Positions 51,052 through 61,238 of a stretch of DNA of 64,000 nucleotides are shown in pieces (the stretch's first letter is position 1; the number at the start of each line of letters is the position of its first letter). Both the position numbers and the translations under genes were made by a program. Source of the DNA: Hoeflea ulvae (GTDB lineage Bacteria; Pseudomonadota; Alphaproteobacteria; Rhizobiales; Rhizobiaceae); contig NZ_JAOVZQ010000001.1 of the NCBI RefSeq assembly GCF_026619435.1, positions 193,501 to 257,500 of the forward strand, read 5' to 3'. Under the pieces are notes generated by a model. That model saw only the letters and a program-made list of their open reading frames with translations, ran no database searches and was not told the DNA's origin.

Positions 51052-51984
51052 ATGAAGCTGTCGCGAAAATTCCCGCTCAATGCCCTGCGCGTGTTCGAGG
51101 CTGTCGCCCGGCATGCCAGTTTTTCGCGTGCGGCAGATGAACTGGGGATGTCGCAGACGGCGGTGAGCTATCAGATCAAGCTGCTGGAGGATATTCTCGG
51201 AGAGCAGCTTTTCCTGCGGCAGCCACGCCAGATCGTCAACACCGATGCCGCCAAACGCATGCTGCCCAATGTCGGCACCGCTTTTGAACTGTTGAGCGAA
51301 GCCATGATGTCGGCGCGCCAGGCCTCAAGTGAAACACTGGAGATCCACTCCTCGCCGACCTTTGCCTCACACTGGCTCGCCCGCAATCTCGGCAGCTTTC
51401 AGCTGGCTTATCCGGCGATTGCGGTGCGCCTGATTCGGGTCAGCAAGATCACCAAATTCGATCGCGATCCGGCTGATGTCGCGATCCGTTGGGGCATCGG
51501 CCCATGGCCCGACCTGGATTGCCACCTGCTCGGCCGCTTCACCTATGCGCCGATGTTGAGCCCGGGACTGGCCGCCAGCATCGGAGGTGTGAAACAGCCG
51601 GCAGATCTGCTCAAGCTGCCGCTGATCGGCGCAGAGCAGGATGCCTGGCGGCACTGGTTTACGGCAATGGGCGAACCAGTCCCGGATCTGTCAGCCCACA
51701 AACGGTACAATTACATCGAGCAGGATCTGTGCGGAAACGCGGCGCTCGCCGGTGAGGGTGTCGCCATGCTCAACCATATCTATTACCCGGACGAACTCGC
51801 CTCGGGCCGGCTGGTCGCGCCTTTCCGGACGCCCAGCGGTGACGATATCGGGGTCTGGCTTGTCTATCCGCATAACCGCCGCAACACGCCCCGAATCAAG
51901 GCATTCCGCGACTGGATCCTCAGCGCGGTTGCGGCCGACAGGGCTAAGATCGAGCCGCGGGCGCCGGAGACTGCGGCCGGCTAG
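51052..51984 (+). CDS. LysR-family transcriptional regulator (GcvA-like)
   Basis: A 310-residue regulator. MKLSRKFPLNALRVFEAVAR, then HASFSRAADELGMSQTAVSY, is the GcvA-type HTH (the PLNALRVFEAVARH pattern), followed by a LysR effector domain (LEIHSSPTFASHWLARNLGS). The ATG at 51052 was chosen; one at 51048 is out of frame. Its stop overlaps the convergent gene by 4 nt. Confidence 0.92.
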   Translation: MKLSRKFPLNALRVFEAVARHASFSRAADELGMSQTAVSYQIKLLEDILGEQLFLRQPRQIVNTDAAKRMLPNVGTAFELLSEAMMSARQASSETLEIHSSPTFASHWLARNLGSFQLAYPAIAVRLIRVSKITKFDRDPADVAIRWGIGPWPDLDCHLLGRFTYAPMLSPGLAASIGGVKQPADLLKLPLIGAEQDAWRHWFTAMGEPVPDLSAHKRYNYIEQDLCGNAALAGEGVAMLNHIYYPDELASGRLVAPFRTPSGDDIGVWLVYPHNRRNTPRIKAFRDWILSAVAADRAKIEPRAPETAAG

Positions 51985-52262
51985 TTCCGGCTGCGGTCTA
52001 GCTGCATCTGGAAATAGCGCATCTGGTTTTCCGGGATCCGGTCGGTCTTGACCCGGCCCTTGCGCAGGTCGAACAGGAACTTCGCCTCCTCATTGGGATC
52101 GTTGAATTCGAAACTCGGATTCATCTGCGGTGTCAGGATCGGATCGTAGAGCCGGCCCGACTGGATGGCGTCAAGCCTGCGTCCGCTGCGATAGGAATCG
52201 GCCGAGGCGACCGCCGGCAGCAGCAGCGCCCCGATGACGGCGATCAGGAGTGTGCGTTTCAC
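51981..52262 (-). CDS. Small exported hypothetical protein
   Basis: A 93-residue protein with a signal peptide (MKRTLLIAVIGALLLPAVAS, then AD) and a polar mature part (FEFNDPNEEAKFLFDLRKGR). No known domain. Its stop overlaps the LysR stop in convergent orientation. Confidence 0.6.
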   Translation of the reverse strand: MKRTLLIAVIGALLLPAVASADSYRSGRRLDAIQSGRLYDPILTPQMNPSFEFNDPNEEAKFLFDLRKGRVKTDRIPENQMRYFQMQLDRSRN

Positions 52263-52390
52263 GGGTATGATCCTTCCGGGCTGTGCAACAATATCCGTTC
52301 CATGTGGGGTCAGGCCGGCCGCTTGCCAAGGCTCCGGGTGGCGCTGAGCCGGTCACACTGGCGTGATCCGCCGGGCATTTTTCGCGAATA

Positions 52391-53228
52391 CTAGCGGCTG
52401 CTGGAGCCGCCGCGCTCCTCATCGGCCCGCCGCAAGCGTTTTTCCAGCGCCCTGAGCCCCAGTGGACAATCCGACGGTCAGCAGCAGATAGACATAGGCC
52501 ACGATCGAATAGGTCTCGAAGAAGCGGAACGAGCCCGAGGCATAGACCTTGCCCATCTGGGTGAGATCGGCGACGCCGAGCACCGAGACCAGCGAGGAAT
52601 CCTTGATCATGGCGATGAAATCATTGCCCAGCGGCGGCAGGATGGTGCGGATCGCCTGCGGCAGCACGATGAAGCGGAAGCGCTGCACCGGGGTCAGCCC
52701 CAGCGCCTTGGCGGCTTCGATCTGGCCCTCCTCGACGGCGAGGATGCCGGCGCGGAACACCTCCGAAATGAAGGCGGAATAGCCGATCGTCAGCGCCATG
52801 ATCGCCCGCCACAGCAGCGAGACATCGCGGGTCAACAAGGGCTCGACCAGCCCCGCCTCGATCAGCGGCGAGGCCAGGAAATTCCAGCCGATGACAAAGC
52901 CGGGCGCGCCGACGAAGGCGATGTAGAACAACAGCACCAGGATCGGGATGCCGCGGATGATCTCGACATAGAAACGGGCGATCTGCCGCAGCAACAGCGA
53001 TTTCGACAGGCCCATCACCGCCAGGAGCAGCCCGAAGGCGGTGGCAAGCGCGAAGCCGACCAGCGTGACGAAGATCGTGATCCACACGCCCTTCGAGACG
53101 ATCGTAAAGATCTGGCTGTAGAGATCGTTGATCGCGATCTGAACAGCAAGAAACAGCGCGATGGCACCGGCAGCCAGCAGCCACCAGGGAAAGTCGGTCT
53201 TGTCGGCCTGTTTTGGCGCTGCTGTCAC
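52391..53228 (-). CDS. Amino-acid ABC transporter permease (HisMQ/GlnP type), C-terminus frameshifted
   Basis: An inner-membrane permease. The N-terminal helix precedes the BPD core (GVWITIFVTLVGFALATAFG); the EAA loop reads EEGQIEAAKALGLTPVQRFR. As given, the frame ends at 52419 with an atypical STGAQGAGKTLAAGR. Removing one base from a run of four C (52457-52460) gives STGLRALEKRLRRADEERGG and a stop at 52391, the usual kind of permease ending. The start overlaps the GNAT stop by 4 nt. No ATPase subunit lies in the window. Confidence 0.85.
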
Positions 53229-53743
53229 GGGATTGATTTTTCCATCAATGCCTCAGCGGGCGGCGGCCTTACAAACAGCTGTTCGCGCACGCCGCCGTGC
53301 CACTGATCGGCATCGCTTTGCGAGCGCAGTCCGAAGCCGTGACGTTCATAGAGCGCGCGGGCCGCCTCAAGCCCGGCAAATGTGGTGAGCCAGACCCGGC
53401 CGGAAGCAACCCGGTCGGCGTGATCGATGGCCAGACTCATCAGCTGCTTGCCGAGCCCGCTGCCGCGCGCCGCACCCGAGACCACGAACCAGCGCAGATG
53501 CGCCCCGTCGGCGCCGCCGCCCGACACATCCATCGAAATCGATCCGACCAGCGTGTCACCGCGCCAGGCAGTGACAAACAGGTCGCGTTCGGGATCGAAG
53601 CGGGCGAGGAAGTCCGACAGCTCAGACGCCAGCTTGGTTTCGAATTTCACCCCGAAATCCCAGGCCTGCGCATAGTAATCCATATGCAGGCCGACAACGC
53701 CGGCAAGCGCTCCCGGCCTGTATCCGTCGATTGCGATCGACAC
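53225..53743 (-). CDS. GNAT-family N-acetyltransferase within the ABC operon
   Basis: A 172-residue protein: LFVTAWRGDTLVGSISMDVS, then LRWFVVSGAARGSGLGKQLM (acetyl-CoA loop RGSGLG) and AARALYERHGFGLRSQ. Translation most likely starts at GTG 53743 (VSIAIDGYRPG), 7 nt past the binding-protein stop. It lies between the binding protein and the permease and overlaps the permease start (ATGA), so it is an operon member. It may acetylate the transported compound; inference. Confidence 0.82.
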   Translation of the reverse strand: MSIAIDGYRPGALAGVVGLHMDYYAQAWDFGVKFETKLASELSDFLARFDPERDLFVTAWRGDTLVGSISMDVSGGGADGAHLRWFVVSGAARGSGLGKQLMSLAIDHADRVASGRVWLTTFAGLEAARALYERHGFGLRSQSDADQWHGGVREQLFVRPPPAEALMEKSIP

Positions 53744-53750
53744 GGCTGCG

Positions 53751-54551
53751 CTAGCCGCCGAGCTTGTAATCGAGGAACCATTTGGTGTTGAGCGCATCGA
53801 TGGTGCCGTCTTCCTTCATCGCCGCAATCGCCGCATTGACAGGGCCGACCAGATCGGAGCCCTTGGGGAAGATGAAGCCGAAATCATCGGCGCCGAGCGG
53901 GCCGCCGACCAGCTTGAGGCCGCCATCCGACGCCTCGACATAGCCCTTGCCGGCAACGCCGTCAGTCAGCACCATGTCGACATCGCCGGTCTTGAGCGCC
54001 TGCACGGTGGCGCCAAAGGTTTCCATCAGCTTGATGCGCGCATTCTGCTCGTCGCCGTCGAGCACGTCATAGACGGCGACATAGAACGGCGTGGTGCCGG
54101 GCTGGGCGCCGACCAGGCCATCCTCGAAGGCTGCGAAACTGACCGCATCGTCGAACCGGTCCTCGTCGCCGCGCACCAGCATGAACATTTCCGAGCGCAG
54201 ATAGGGATCGGAGAAATCAACCTTCTCCTTGCGGTCTTCCTTGATCGAGATGCCGGTCATGCCGATTTCGTACTGGCCGTCGGAGACCGCCTGGATCATC
54301 GCGTCCCAGGAGGTGTTCTGGTACTCGACGGAAAAATTCAGCCGCTTGGCGATCTCGTTCATCGCGTCATATTCCCAGCCGATCTGCTCGCCGGTCTTGG
54401 GATCGATGAACTGCAGCGGCGGATAGGCGTTTTCGGTGACGACGACGACGGTCTTGCCGTCGAGATCGGGCAGATCCTGCGCCTGCAGGCTGGCAGCACC
54501 CAGGCCGATGACGGCCGCCGCTGCGGCCATGGACAGTTTGAAAAACGACAT
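53751..54551 (-). CDS. Amino-acid ABC transporter substrate-binding protein
   Basis: A 266-residue periplasmic protein of SBP family 3. Signal peptide [20 protein letters not shown], then the lobes ([40 protein letters not shown], and [11 protein letters not shown]). The ligand is probably a polar or charged amino acid; which one is unknown. First gene of the operon SBP-GNAT-permease. IS110 copy 2 is inserted 200 nt upstream and could affect its expression. Confidence 0.9.
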   Translation of the reverse strand: MSFFKLSMAAAAAVIGLGAASLQAQDLPDLDGKTVVVVTENAYPPLQFIDPKTGEQIGWEYDAMNEIAKRLNFSVEYQNTSWDAMIQAVSDGQYEIGMTGISIKEDRKEKVDFSDPYLRSEMFMLVRGDEDRFDDAVSFAAFEDGLVGAQPGTTPFYVAVYDVLDGDEQNARIKLMETFGATVQALKTGDVDMVLTDGVAGKGYVEASDGGLKLVGGPLGADDFGFIFPKGSDLVGPVNAAIAAMKEDGTIDALNTKWFLDYKLGG

Positions 54552-54710
54552 GATGCTCTCCCTATGAGGTCTCGGGCGCGGACGGGGTCCCGGAATGAAT
54601 TGCAGCCTGCTGCCTGTTGACGTGCAGCGCCTGGCTGCACTTTGCAATGCGGTGCCGCAGGCCGCAAGGGGTGGAGCGGAATGAGCGCTGGATGTGGCCT
54701 CCGCGGGACC

Positions 54711-54752
54711 CAAATCTCCCCCTTGCGGGGGAGATGTCACGAAGTGACAGAG
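54711..54752 (+). repeat. Palindromic repeat R5, left part, interrupted by IS110 copy 2
   Basis: AAATCTCCCCC-TTGC-GGGGGAGAT then GTCACGAAGTGAC and AG. The missing GGGGGT lies past the element at 55913-55918. Confidence 0.85.
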
Positions 54753-54767
54753 CATCTGTGTTTGCTG

Positions 54768-56444
<1,677 letters not shown>

Positions 56445-56631
56445 TCACCGCCTCCTTCCGCGATCTGCCGCACGTTCCGGCACATCCCGAAAGGCCTTCC
56501 ACCCGCCTGGTCGAGCACGTTCACGTTCCATCCGGCAGCGGGAGCACGCTGATGATGGCACGGGGCTGCAGGATGTGGAAAAAATGTCGGAGAATATTGA
56601 TGGGATGGACGGGGCGCTGTGCCAGATTGTC

Positions 56632-56775
56632 GTCATGCCGGACCCCGATCCGGCATCCAGCGGGCGAGCGTCTGCGAGCCGGTAAACTCCTGCGGCATCA
56701 TGGTTTTCGGCAAGACGCTCGCCCGCGTCCGCAGAAGCGGACGCAACTGGATCCCGGCTCGGGGGCCGGGATGAC
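56632..56775. repeat. Nested inverted-repeat (MITE-like) element
   Basis: Outer arms of about 29 bp (GTCATGCCGGACCCCGATCC against GGGGGCCGGGATGAC) enclose a perfect 14-bp inner pair GCGGGCGAGCGTCT/AGACGCTCGCCCGC (56660-56673 and 56713-56726) and a further hairpin GCGTCCGC-AGAA-GCGGACGC (56725-56744). No ORF. Probably a non-autonomous or intergenic mosaic repeat. Confidence 0.65.
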
Positions 56776-56953
56776 GAAGCGAGGGAGCGGCGTTCGATCT
56801 TGCGGGTTTTTCCCCGTCAATTCACCAATTGCAGCGTCCAATCCCGCCTTGCGGTGGCGTCCGGAGGACGGGGCGAGACCCGTGGTTTTCGCCAGCAGCC
56901 ACGACCGAGGGGGCATGTGGCGTTTTATGCTGACAGCGCAGTGTTTGCTGTGA

Positions 56954-57006
56954 CCTTGCCCCCCTCTGTCGCCTACGGTGACTCTCCCCCGCAAGGGGGA
57001 GATTGG
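56954..57006 (-). repeat. Palindromic repeat R7 (intact IS110 target)
   Basis: GCCCCCCTCTGTCGCC then a CTCCCCC-GCAA-GGGGGAG dyad. A degraded facing partner (GAGGGGG, 56907-56913) lies about 41 bp upstream, repeating the paired arrangement. Confidence 0.75.
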
Positions 57007-57028
57007 GCCGTGCCGACACCCAACGCCC

Positions 57029-57169
57029 TCAATCCTCGGATTTGTCCTCATTGGCTTCGGGGTGGGTGCCGTCGGAGACGCTGCCGGGATGCGGGTCGGA
57101 GACCTCGCGGTCGGGCTTGGCGGGTGCGGATCTGGGCTTGTCTGCCTGCGGGTCGGTTTTCGGGGTCAT
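57029..57169 (-). CDS. Small charged hypothetical protein
   Basis: A 46-residue, highly polar protein (MTPKTDPQADKPRSAPAKPD, then REVSDPHPG) that is probably disordered. Support comes mainly from the excellent ribosome site ACAGGAGAG before the ATG. No family recognised. Confidence 0.45.
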   Translation of the reverse strand: MTPKTDPQADKPRSAPAKPDREVSDPHPGSVSDGTHPEANEDKSED

Positions 57170-57504
57170 GGCACTCTCCTGTAAAGCTGTGAAACTCCGC
57201 AGGCTGCGGGATGGTTCCCGGGGTCTCGCAGGATGATGCCGGTGGGCTTGGGGTGACTGGTTTCGCCATTGCGGCTGTCCCCGAGAGGCATGCTCGGTCA
57301 CCACTTAAAATTTGCCGCTTTTGCTTGGTTGTCGCGACGACGACCCCACCCGGATCGGCTGCGCTCACGCTTGCCTCTCTGACCTCCCCTCAAGGGGGAG
57401 GTGGCAACCGGGCTTCTGCTCAACACCCCAAAACGCAAAAGGCGCCGGTTGCCCGGCGCCTTGAGGGACGGTCCCGAAGGAGCGTCGAATTCGGAGGGAG
57501 CGGC
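57170..57504. other. Spacer between the small protein gene and rplS
   Basis: No gene seen. Contains repeat R8 (57381-57402, GACCTCCCC-TCAA-GGGGGAGGT) and the rplS terminator. Confidence 0.5.
57437..57462 (-). terminator. Rho-independent terminator of rplS
   Basis: Minus-strand 8-bp stem GGCGCCGG/CCGGCGCC with a 4-base loop followed by TTTT, about 45 nt past the rplS stop. Confidence 0.85.
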
Positions 57505-58032
57505 CTATTCGCTCTTGGCTTCTTCGGTTGCTGCCGCGTTTGCGGCTTCAGCGGCTTCGGCTGCCGACTTTTCGGCGGCCAGGGCCTGGGCTGCGGCAAC
57601 CTTCTCGGCTTCGATGCGGGCCTTTTCGGCTGCAAAGGCCTGGCGCTCGGTGTCGTTGAGCTTGCGGGCGCGGGTGCCGGTGTTCTCGACGATACGAGCC
57701 GACTTGCCGCGACGATCGCGCATGTAATAGAGCTTGGCGCGGCGCACCTTGCCGCGGCGGACCACTTCAACGGCTTCAACCAGCGGCGAGAACATCGGGA
57801 ACACGCGTTCCACGCCTTCGCCATAGGAGATCTTGCGAACGGTGAAGCTTTCGTTGAGGCCGGCGCCGGAGCGCGCGATGCACACGCCTTCGAAAGCCTG
57901 CAGACGGGTCCGCTTGCCTTCCGTCACACGCACTTGGACCCGCAGCGTATCGCCGGCGGAGAATTCAGGGAACTTGCGGGATTCTTCAATCTTGGCTGCC
58001 TGTTCGGCATCCAGTTGAGCAATGATATTCAT
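57505..58032 (-). CDS. rplS: 50S ribosomal protein L19 with Ala/Glu-rich tail
   Basis: A 175-residue protein. The first ~118 residues match bacterial L19 ([60 protein letters not shown]). The last ~55 residues are an Ala/Glu-rich helical extension ([20 protein letters not shown]) that is common in Rhizobiales and absent from E. coli. L19 sits at the 30S/50S interface. Confidence 0.96.
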   Translation of the reverse strand: MNIIAQLDAEQAAKIEESRKFPEFSAGDTLRVQVRVTEGKRTRLQAFEGVCIARSGAGLNESFTVRKISYGEGVERVFPMFSPLVEAVEVVRRGKVRRAKLYYMRDRRGKSARIVENTGTRARKLNDTERQAFAAEKARIEAEKVAAAQALAAEKSAAEAAEAANAAATEEAKSE

Positions 58033-58320
58033 GGTCCTTGACCTTTCTTTCTTCTCAAACGGTCAGAGCGCTCTCAGCTTGCCAGGTCGGAATTCCCCTT
58101 CGGGACATTCCTTCTGGCTATGCCGGTGAAGGCAGGAGCGGGTTCACCATTCATTGTTTGGCAGGCGCCGTATGCACGGCTCTCGGACATTGCCGATCGC
58201 GGGCAGATACACCATCACCGCGGTTTTGTCACGCCCGCCCGGGCAATTTTGTTGCGGCCCTTGTGGCGCGGCGCCGGTGATGCTCTAAAACCGGTCCGAT
58301 CCTCTCGCTGCAGTGTCCCG

Positions 58321-59064
58321 ATGTCCGTTTTCGATGTTGTCCTCCTGTTTTCCGCCGGCTTTCTGTCGAGCGTCGTCAACGCCATTGCCGGCGGCGGCAC
58401 CTTCCTTACCTTCGGCGCCATGACGCTGGTCGGCGTGCCGCCGATCATGGCCAATGCGACCTCCTCGGTGACCCAGTTTCCGGGCTATGTTACCTCGGCG
58501 CTGGCCTATCGCAAGGAGATCCGCGAGGCCGGGCGCGAGGTCTGGCTGCTGGCCGGACTGTCGCTGCTGGGAAGCCTGGTCGGGGCGCTGATCCTGGTGT
58601 CGATGTCCAATCCGTCGTTCCGGGCGCTGGTGCCCTGGCTGCTTTTGGGCGCCACGCTGATCTTCGCGGCGGGACCCTATCTGCGGCCAAAGGCCTTGCA
58701 CGCGGAACAGCCTGTTTCCCGGCTGGGCATGATCGGGCAGTTTGTCACCTCGATCTATGGCGGTTTCTTCGGCGCCGGCATGGGCATCATGATGCTCGCC
58801 GTGCTCGGACTGACCAAGGGCGGCGACTATCACAAGCTCAATGCGCTCAAGAATGTCATCGCCGTGGTGATCGCCTTTGTCGCCATCCTGGTGTTTTCCA
58901 GCGGCGGCGTGGTTGCCTGGCTGCCGGCGGTGATCATGATCCCGGCCGGCGCGCTGGGCGGCCATGCCGGGGTCTGGGCAGCACGGCGGGTGCCGCAGCC
59001 GGTGATCCGCGCCATCGTCGTCGGCGTCGGCCTGCTGCTGAGCTGGTATTATTTCACCAGCTGA
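58321..59064 (+). CDS. Sulfite exporter TauE/SafE (TSUP) family permease
   Basis: A 247-residue membrane protein with about eight hydrophobic helices in two repeats. The glycine-rich starts NAIAGGGTFLTFGAMTLVGV and IYGGFFGAGMGIMMLAVLGL are the TSUP hallmark. Exports sulfoacetate/sulfite-type anions in characterised members; the substrate here is unknown. The ATG at 58321 begins the first helix directly. It lies between rplS and trmD on the opposite strand and so splits that conserved ribosomal cluster. Confidence 0.88.
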   Translation: MSVFDVVLLFSAGFLSSVVNAIAGGGTFLTFGAMTLVGVPPIMANATSSVTQFPGYVTSALAYRKEIREAGREVWLLAGLSLLGSLVGALILVSMSNPSFRALVPWLLLGATLIFAAGPYLRPKALHAEQPVSRLGMIGQFVTSIYGGFFGAGMGIMMLAVLGLTKGGDYHKLNALKNVIAVVIAFVAILVFSSGGVVAWLPAVIMIPAGALGGHAGVWAARRVPQPVIRAIVVGVGLLLSWYYFTS

Positions 59065-59066
59065 TC

Positions 59067-59762
59067 TTAAGGTGTTTCATCGGGCTCGAGCAGATCGGGC
59101 CGCCGCGCGCGCGTCAGCCTGAGCGATTCCGCCTCGCGCCAGGCCTCGATCGCCTTGTGATTGCCGGAAGTCAGCACCGCCGGAATCTCGCGATCCTCGA
59201 AGACCTGCGGCCGGGTGTAATGCGGATGCTCGAGCTGGCCGGTCTCGAAACTTTCCTGGGTGCCGGACTGGGCATTGCCCATGACGCCGGGCAGCACCCG
59301 GATCACCGCATCCAGCAGCGTCAGCGCCGCGGGCTCGCCGCCCGACAGAACATAATCGCCGATCGAGACTTCCTCGAGATCACGCGCCTCGATCACCCGC
59401 TGGTCGACGCCCTCGAAGCGGCCGCAGACGATGACGGCGCCGGGACCCTCGGCCAGTTCGCGCACCCGCGCCTGCGTCAGCGGACGCCCGCGCGGGCTCA
59501 TCAGCAGCCGGGGCCGGGAGTCGTCGCGGGGGCTGACCGCATCGATCGCCGTTGCCAGCACATCGGGCCTGATCACCATGCCGGCGCCGCCGCCCGCCGG
59601 AGTGTCATCGACCGAGCGGTGCCGGTCGGTGGCGAAATCACGTATATTGACGGCCTCGATCGACACGTCGCCCCGTTCCAGCGCCCGCCCGGCCAGCGAA
59701 TGGCCGAGATGACCCGGAAACATGTCGGGATAGAGCGTCAGAACGGTGGCGCGAAAGCTCAT
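59067..59762 (-). CDS. trmD: tRNA (guanine37-N1)-methyltransferase
   Basis: A 231-residue SPOUT enzyme that methylates G37 of tRNAs to prevent frameshifting. The knot region is visible in [38 protein letters not shown] and [20 protein letters not shown]. The start overlaps the rimM stop by 4 nt (ATGA). Confidence 0.96.
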   Translation of the reverse strand: MSFRATVLTLYPDMFPGHLGHSLAGRALERGDVSIEAVNIRDFATDRHRSVDDTPAGGGAGMVIRPDVLATAIDAVSPRDDSRPRLLMSPRGRPLTQARVRELAEGPGAVIVCGRFEGVDQRVIEARDLEEVSIGDYVLSGGEPAALTLLDAVIRVLPGVMGNAQSGTQESFETGQLEHPHYTRPQVFEDREIPAVLTSGNHKAIEAWREAESLRLTRARRPDLLEPDETP

Positions 59763-60328
59763 CGGTCGCCGCCGCCGTCGCGATCCTCGCCGTCTTCGTC
59801 GTCATCGCCGGTGTCGATCAGGCCGGCGGCGATCGGATCGACCAGGATGCGGCCGGCCTCGATATCGACCTGGGGCACGGCGGCGAGCGTGAACGGGATC
59901 ACCACCGGCTTCTTGCCCTCGTCGCGCAGTTCCAGCAGGTCGCCGCCGCCGAAATCGAGCACGCCCGAGACCTCGCCCCAGAACTGGCCGTCGGCATCCC
60001 AGGCTTCCAGACCTTCGAGATCGGCGTGGAAATATTCGCCTTCCTCCAGCTCCTCGTCGTCCAGGCTGGAACGGTCGATGAACAGCTCCAGACCCTTGAG
60101 CGCTTCCGCCGCATTGCGGTCATTGATGCCGCGCAGACGCACCACCACGACGGTCTTGGCGGCGCGGGCATCGAGGATTTCGAAACGGCGGCCATCGCTG
60201 GTGTAGAGCGCGCCATATTCGGCCAGCGCCATCGGATCCTCGGTGAACGGCTTGATCCGCACCTCGCCGCGAATGCCCTGGGCTGCGCCGATGACGCCGA
60301 TGAGAACGGGATGGTCAAGCTTGGTCAT
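59759..60328 (-). CDS. rimM: Ribosome maturation factor RimM
   Basis: A 189-residue 30S assembly factor. The N-terminal domain starts [20 protein letters not shown]; the PRC-barrel follows the acidic linker ([20 protein letters not shown]) and contains [20 protein letters not shown]. An acidic Asp/Glu/Gly tail ends the protein. The ATG at 60328 matches family starts; upstream codons do not look coding. Coupled to trmD. Confidence 0.95.
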   Translation of the reverse strand: MTKLDHPVLIGVIGAAQGIRGEVRIKPFTEDPMALAEYGALYTSDGRRFEILDARAAKTVVVVRLRGINDRNAAEALKGLELFIDRSSLDDEELEEGEYFHADLEGLEAWDADGQFWGEVSGVLDFGGGDLLELRDEGKKPVVIPFTLAAVPQVDIEAGRILVDPIAAGLIDTGDDDEDGEDRDGGGDR

Positions 60329-60358
60329 GGACAGCTCCGGAATGACGGGTAACGCGAA

Positions 60359-60388
60359 ACGGGCGGCCTGGAACATCCAGGGCCGCCC
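60359..60388 (-). terminator. Strong hairpin between rpsP and rimM (possible attenuator)
   Basis: GGGCGGCCTGG pairs with CCAGGGCCGCCC (one bulged base) around a 5-base loop, with GTTTC after it on the minus strand. The weak T run suggests partial termination or mRNA processing between rpsP and rimM. Confidence 0.5.
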
Positions 60389-60418
60389 GCACAACTGCGC
60401 CGAATCTGCGGGCGGAAC

Positions 60419-60850
60419 TTATTCCGCAGCGGTTTCGGCAGGGGCTTCTTCAGCCGGGGCAGCAGCGGCTGCGGCTGCATCTTCAGCGGCCTTGGCGGCA
60501 GCAGCGGCTGCATCCTCTTCCTTCTGCTTTTTCTCGGCGACGCGTTCCTGCGCCTTCTTGCCGGGCTTGGCCTTGTTCGGGTTGTTGCGCGCATCGCGGG
60601 TCATCATGCCGGCTTCGGCCATGAAACGGGCAACGCGGTCGGTCGGCAGCGCGCCGTGGTCGAGCCAATGCTGGATGCGTTCCTGGTTGAGGCTGACGCG
60701 GGTGGCGTCGTCCTTGGCCAGCATCGGGTTCCAGTAGCCCAGACGCTCGATGAAGCGGCCATCGCGCGGGCTGCGCACGTCGGCAACGATGACGTGGTAG
60801 TAAGGACGCTTCTTGGAGCCACCGCGGGCCAGACGAATTTTCAATCCCAT
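60419..60850 (-). CDS. rpsP: 30S ribosomal protein S16 with Ala/Glu-rich tail
   Basis: A 143-residue protein. The core ([34 protein letters not shown]) covers about residues 1-80. A 60-residue Lys/Ala/Glu-rich tail ([20 protein letters not shown]) is an extension common in Rhizobiales; E. coli S16 has about 82 residues. Confidence 0.96.
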   Translation of the reverse strand: MGLKIRLARGGSKKRPYYHVIVADVRSPRDGRFIERLGYWNPMLAKDDATRVSLNQERIQHWLDHGALPTDRVARFMAEAGMMTRDARNNPNKAKPGKKAQERVAEKKQKEEDAAAAAAKAAEDAAAAAAAPAEEAPAETAAE

Positions 60851-60931
60851 TTTCTTTTCCTTCGTTTTAACAAGTGTGTTGTGTGTTTGCGTGGATGCTG
60901 TCGGACGCTTCTCAGCGCCAGATCGGTGGTG

Positions 60932-61228
60932 TCATTTCGCGCCGGCCTGCCTGTGATGCTGGATGACTTCGCGAATGACGAATTCGAGAAACTTTTCGGC
61001 AAAATCCGGATCGAGATCGGAGGATCTGGCCAGTTCGCGCAGCCGGGCAACCTGCTCGGCCTCGCGGTTGGGGTCCGATGGCGGCAGATCGGCGGACGCC
61101 TTGAGCGCGCCGACCGCCTTGGTCACCCGAAACCGTTCGGCCAGGATGTGGACCAGCGCCGCGTCGAAATTGTCGATCGACCGGCGATATTCCAGCAATT
61201 TGGCATAGGCCTCGGTGTCTGTGCTCAT
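60932..61228 (-). CDS. Chorismate mutase (AroQ type)
   Basis: A 98-residue all-helical enzyme converting chorismate to prephenate. The AroQ pattern is seen: LLEYRRSIDNFDAALVHILA, ERFRVTKAVGALKASADLPP, then DPNREAEQVARLRELA and FLEFVIREVIQHHR. The ATG at 61228 fits. Its place between ffh and rpsP is conserved in Rhizobiales. Confidence 0.92.
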   Translation of the reverse strand: MSTDTEAYAKLLEYRRSIDNFDAALVHILAERFRVTKAVGALKASADLPPSDPNREAEQVARLRELARSSDLDPDFAEKFLEFVIREVIQHHRQAGAK

Positions 61229-61238
61229 GACCGGTCCC

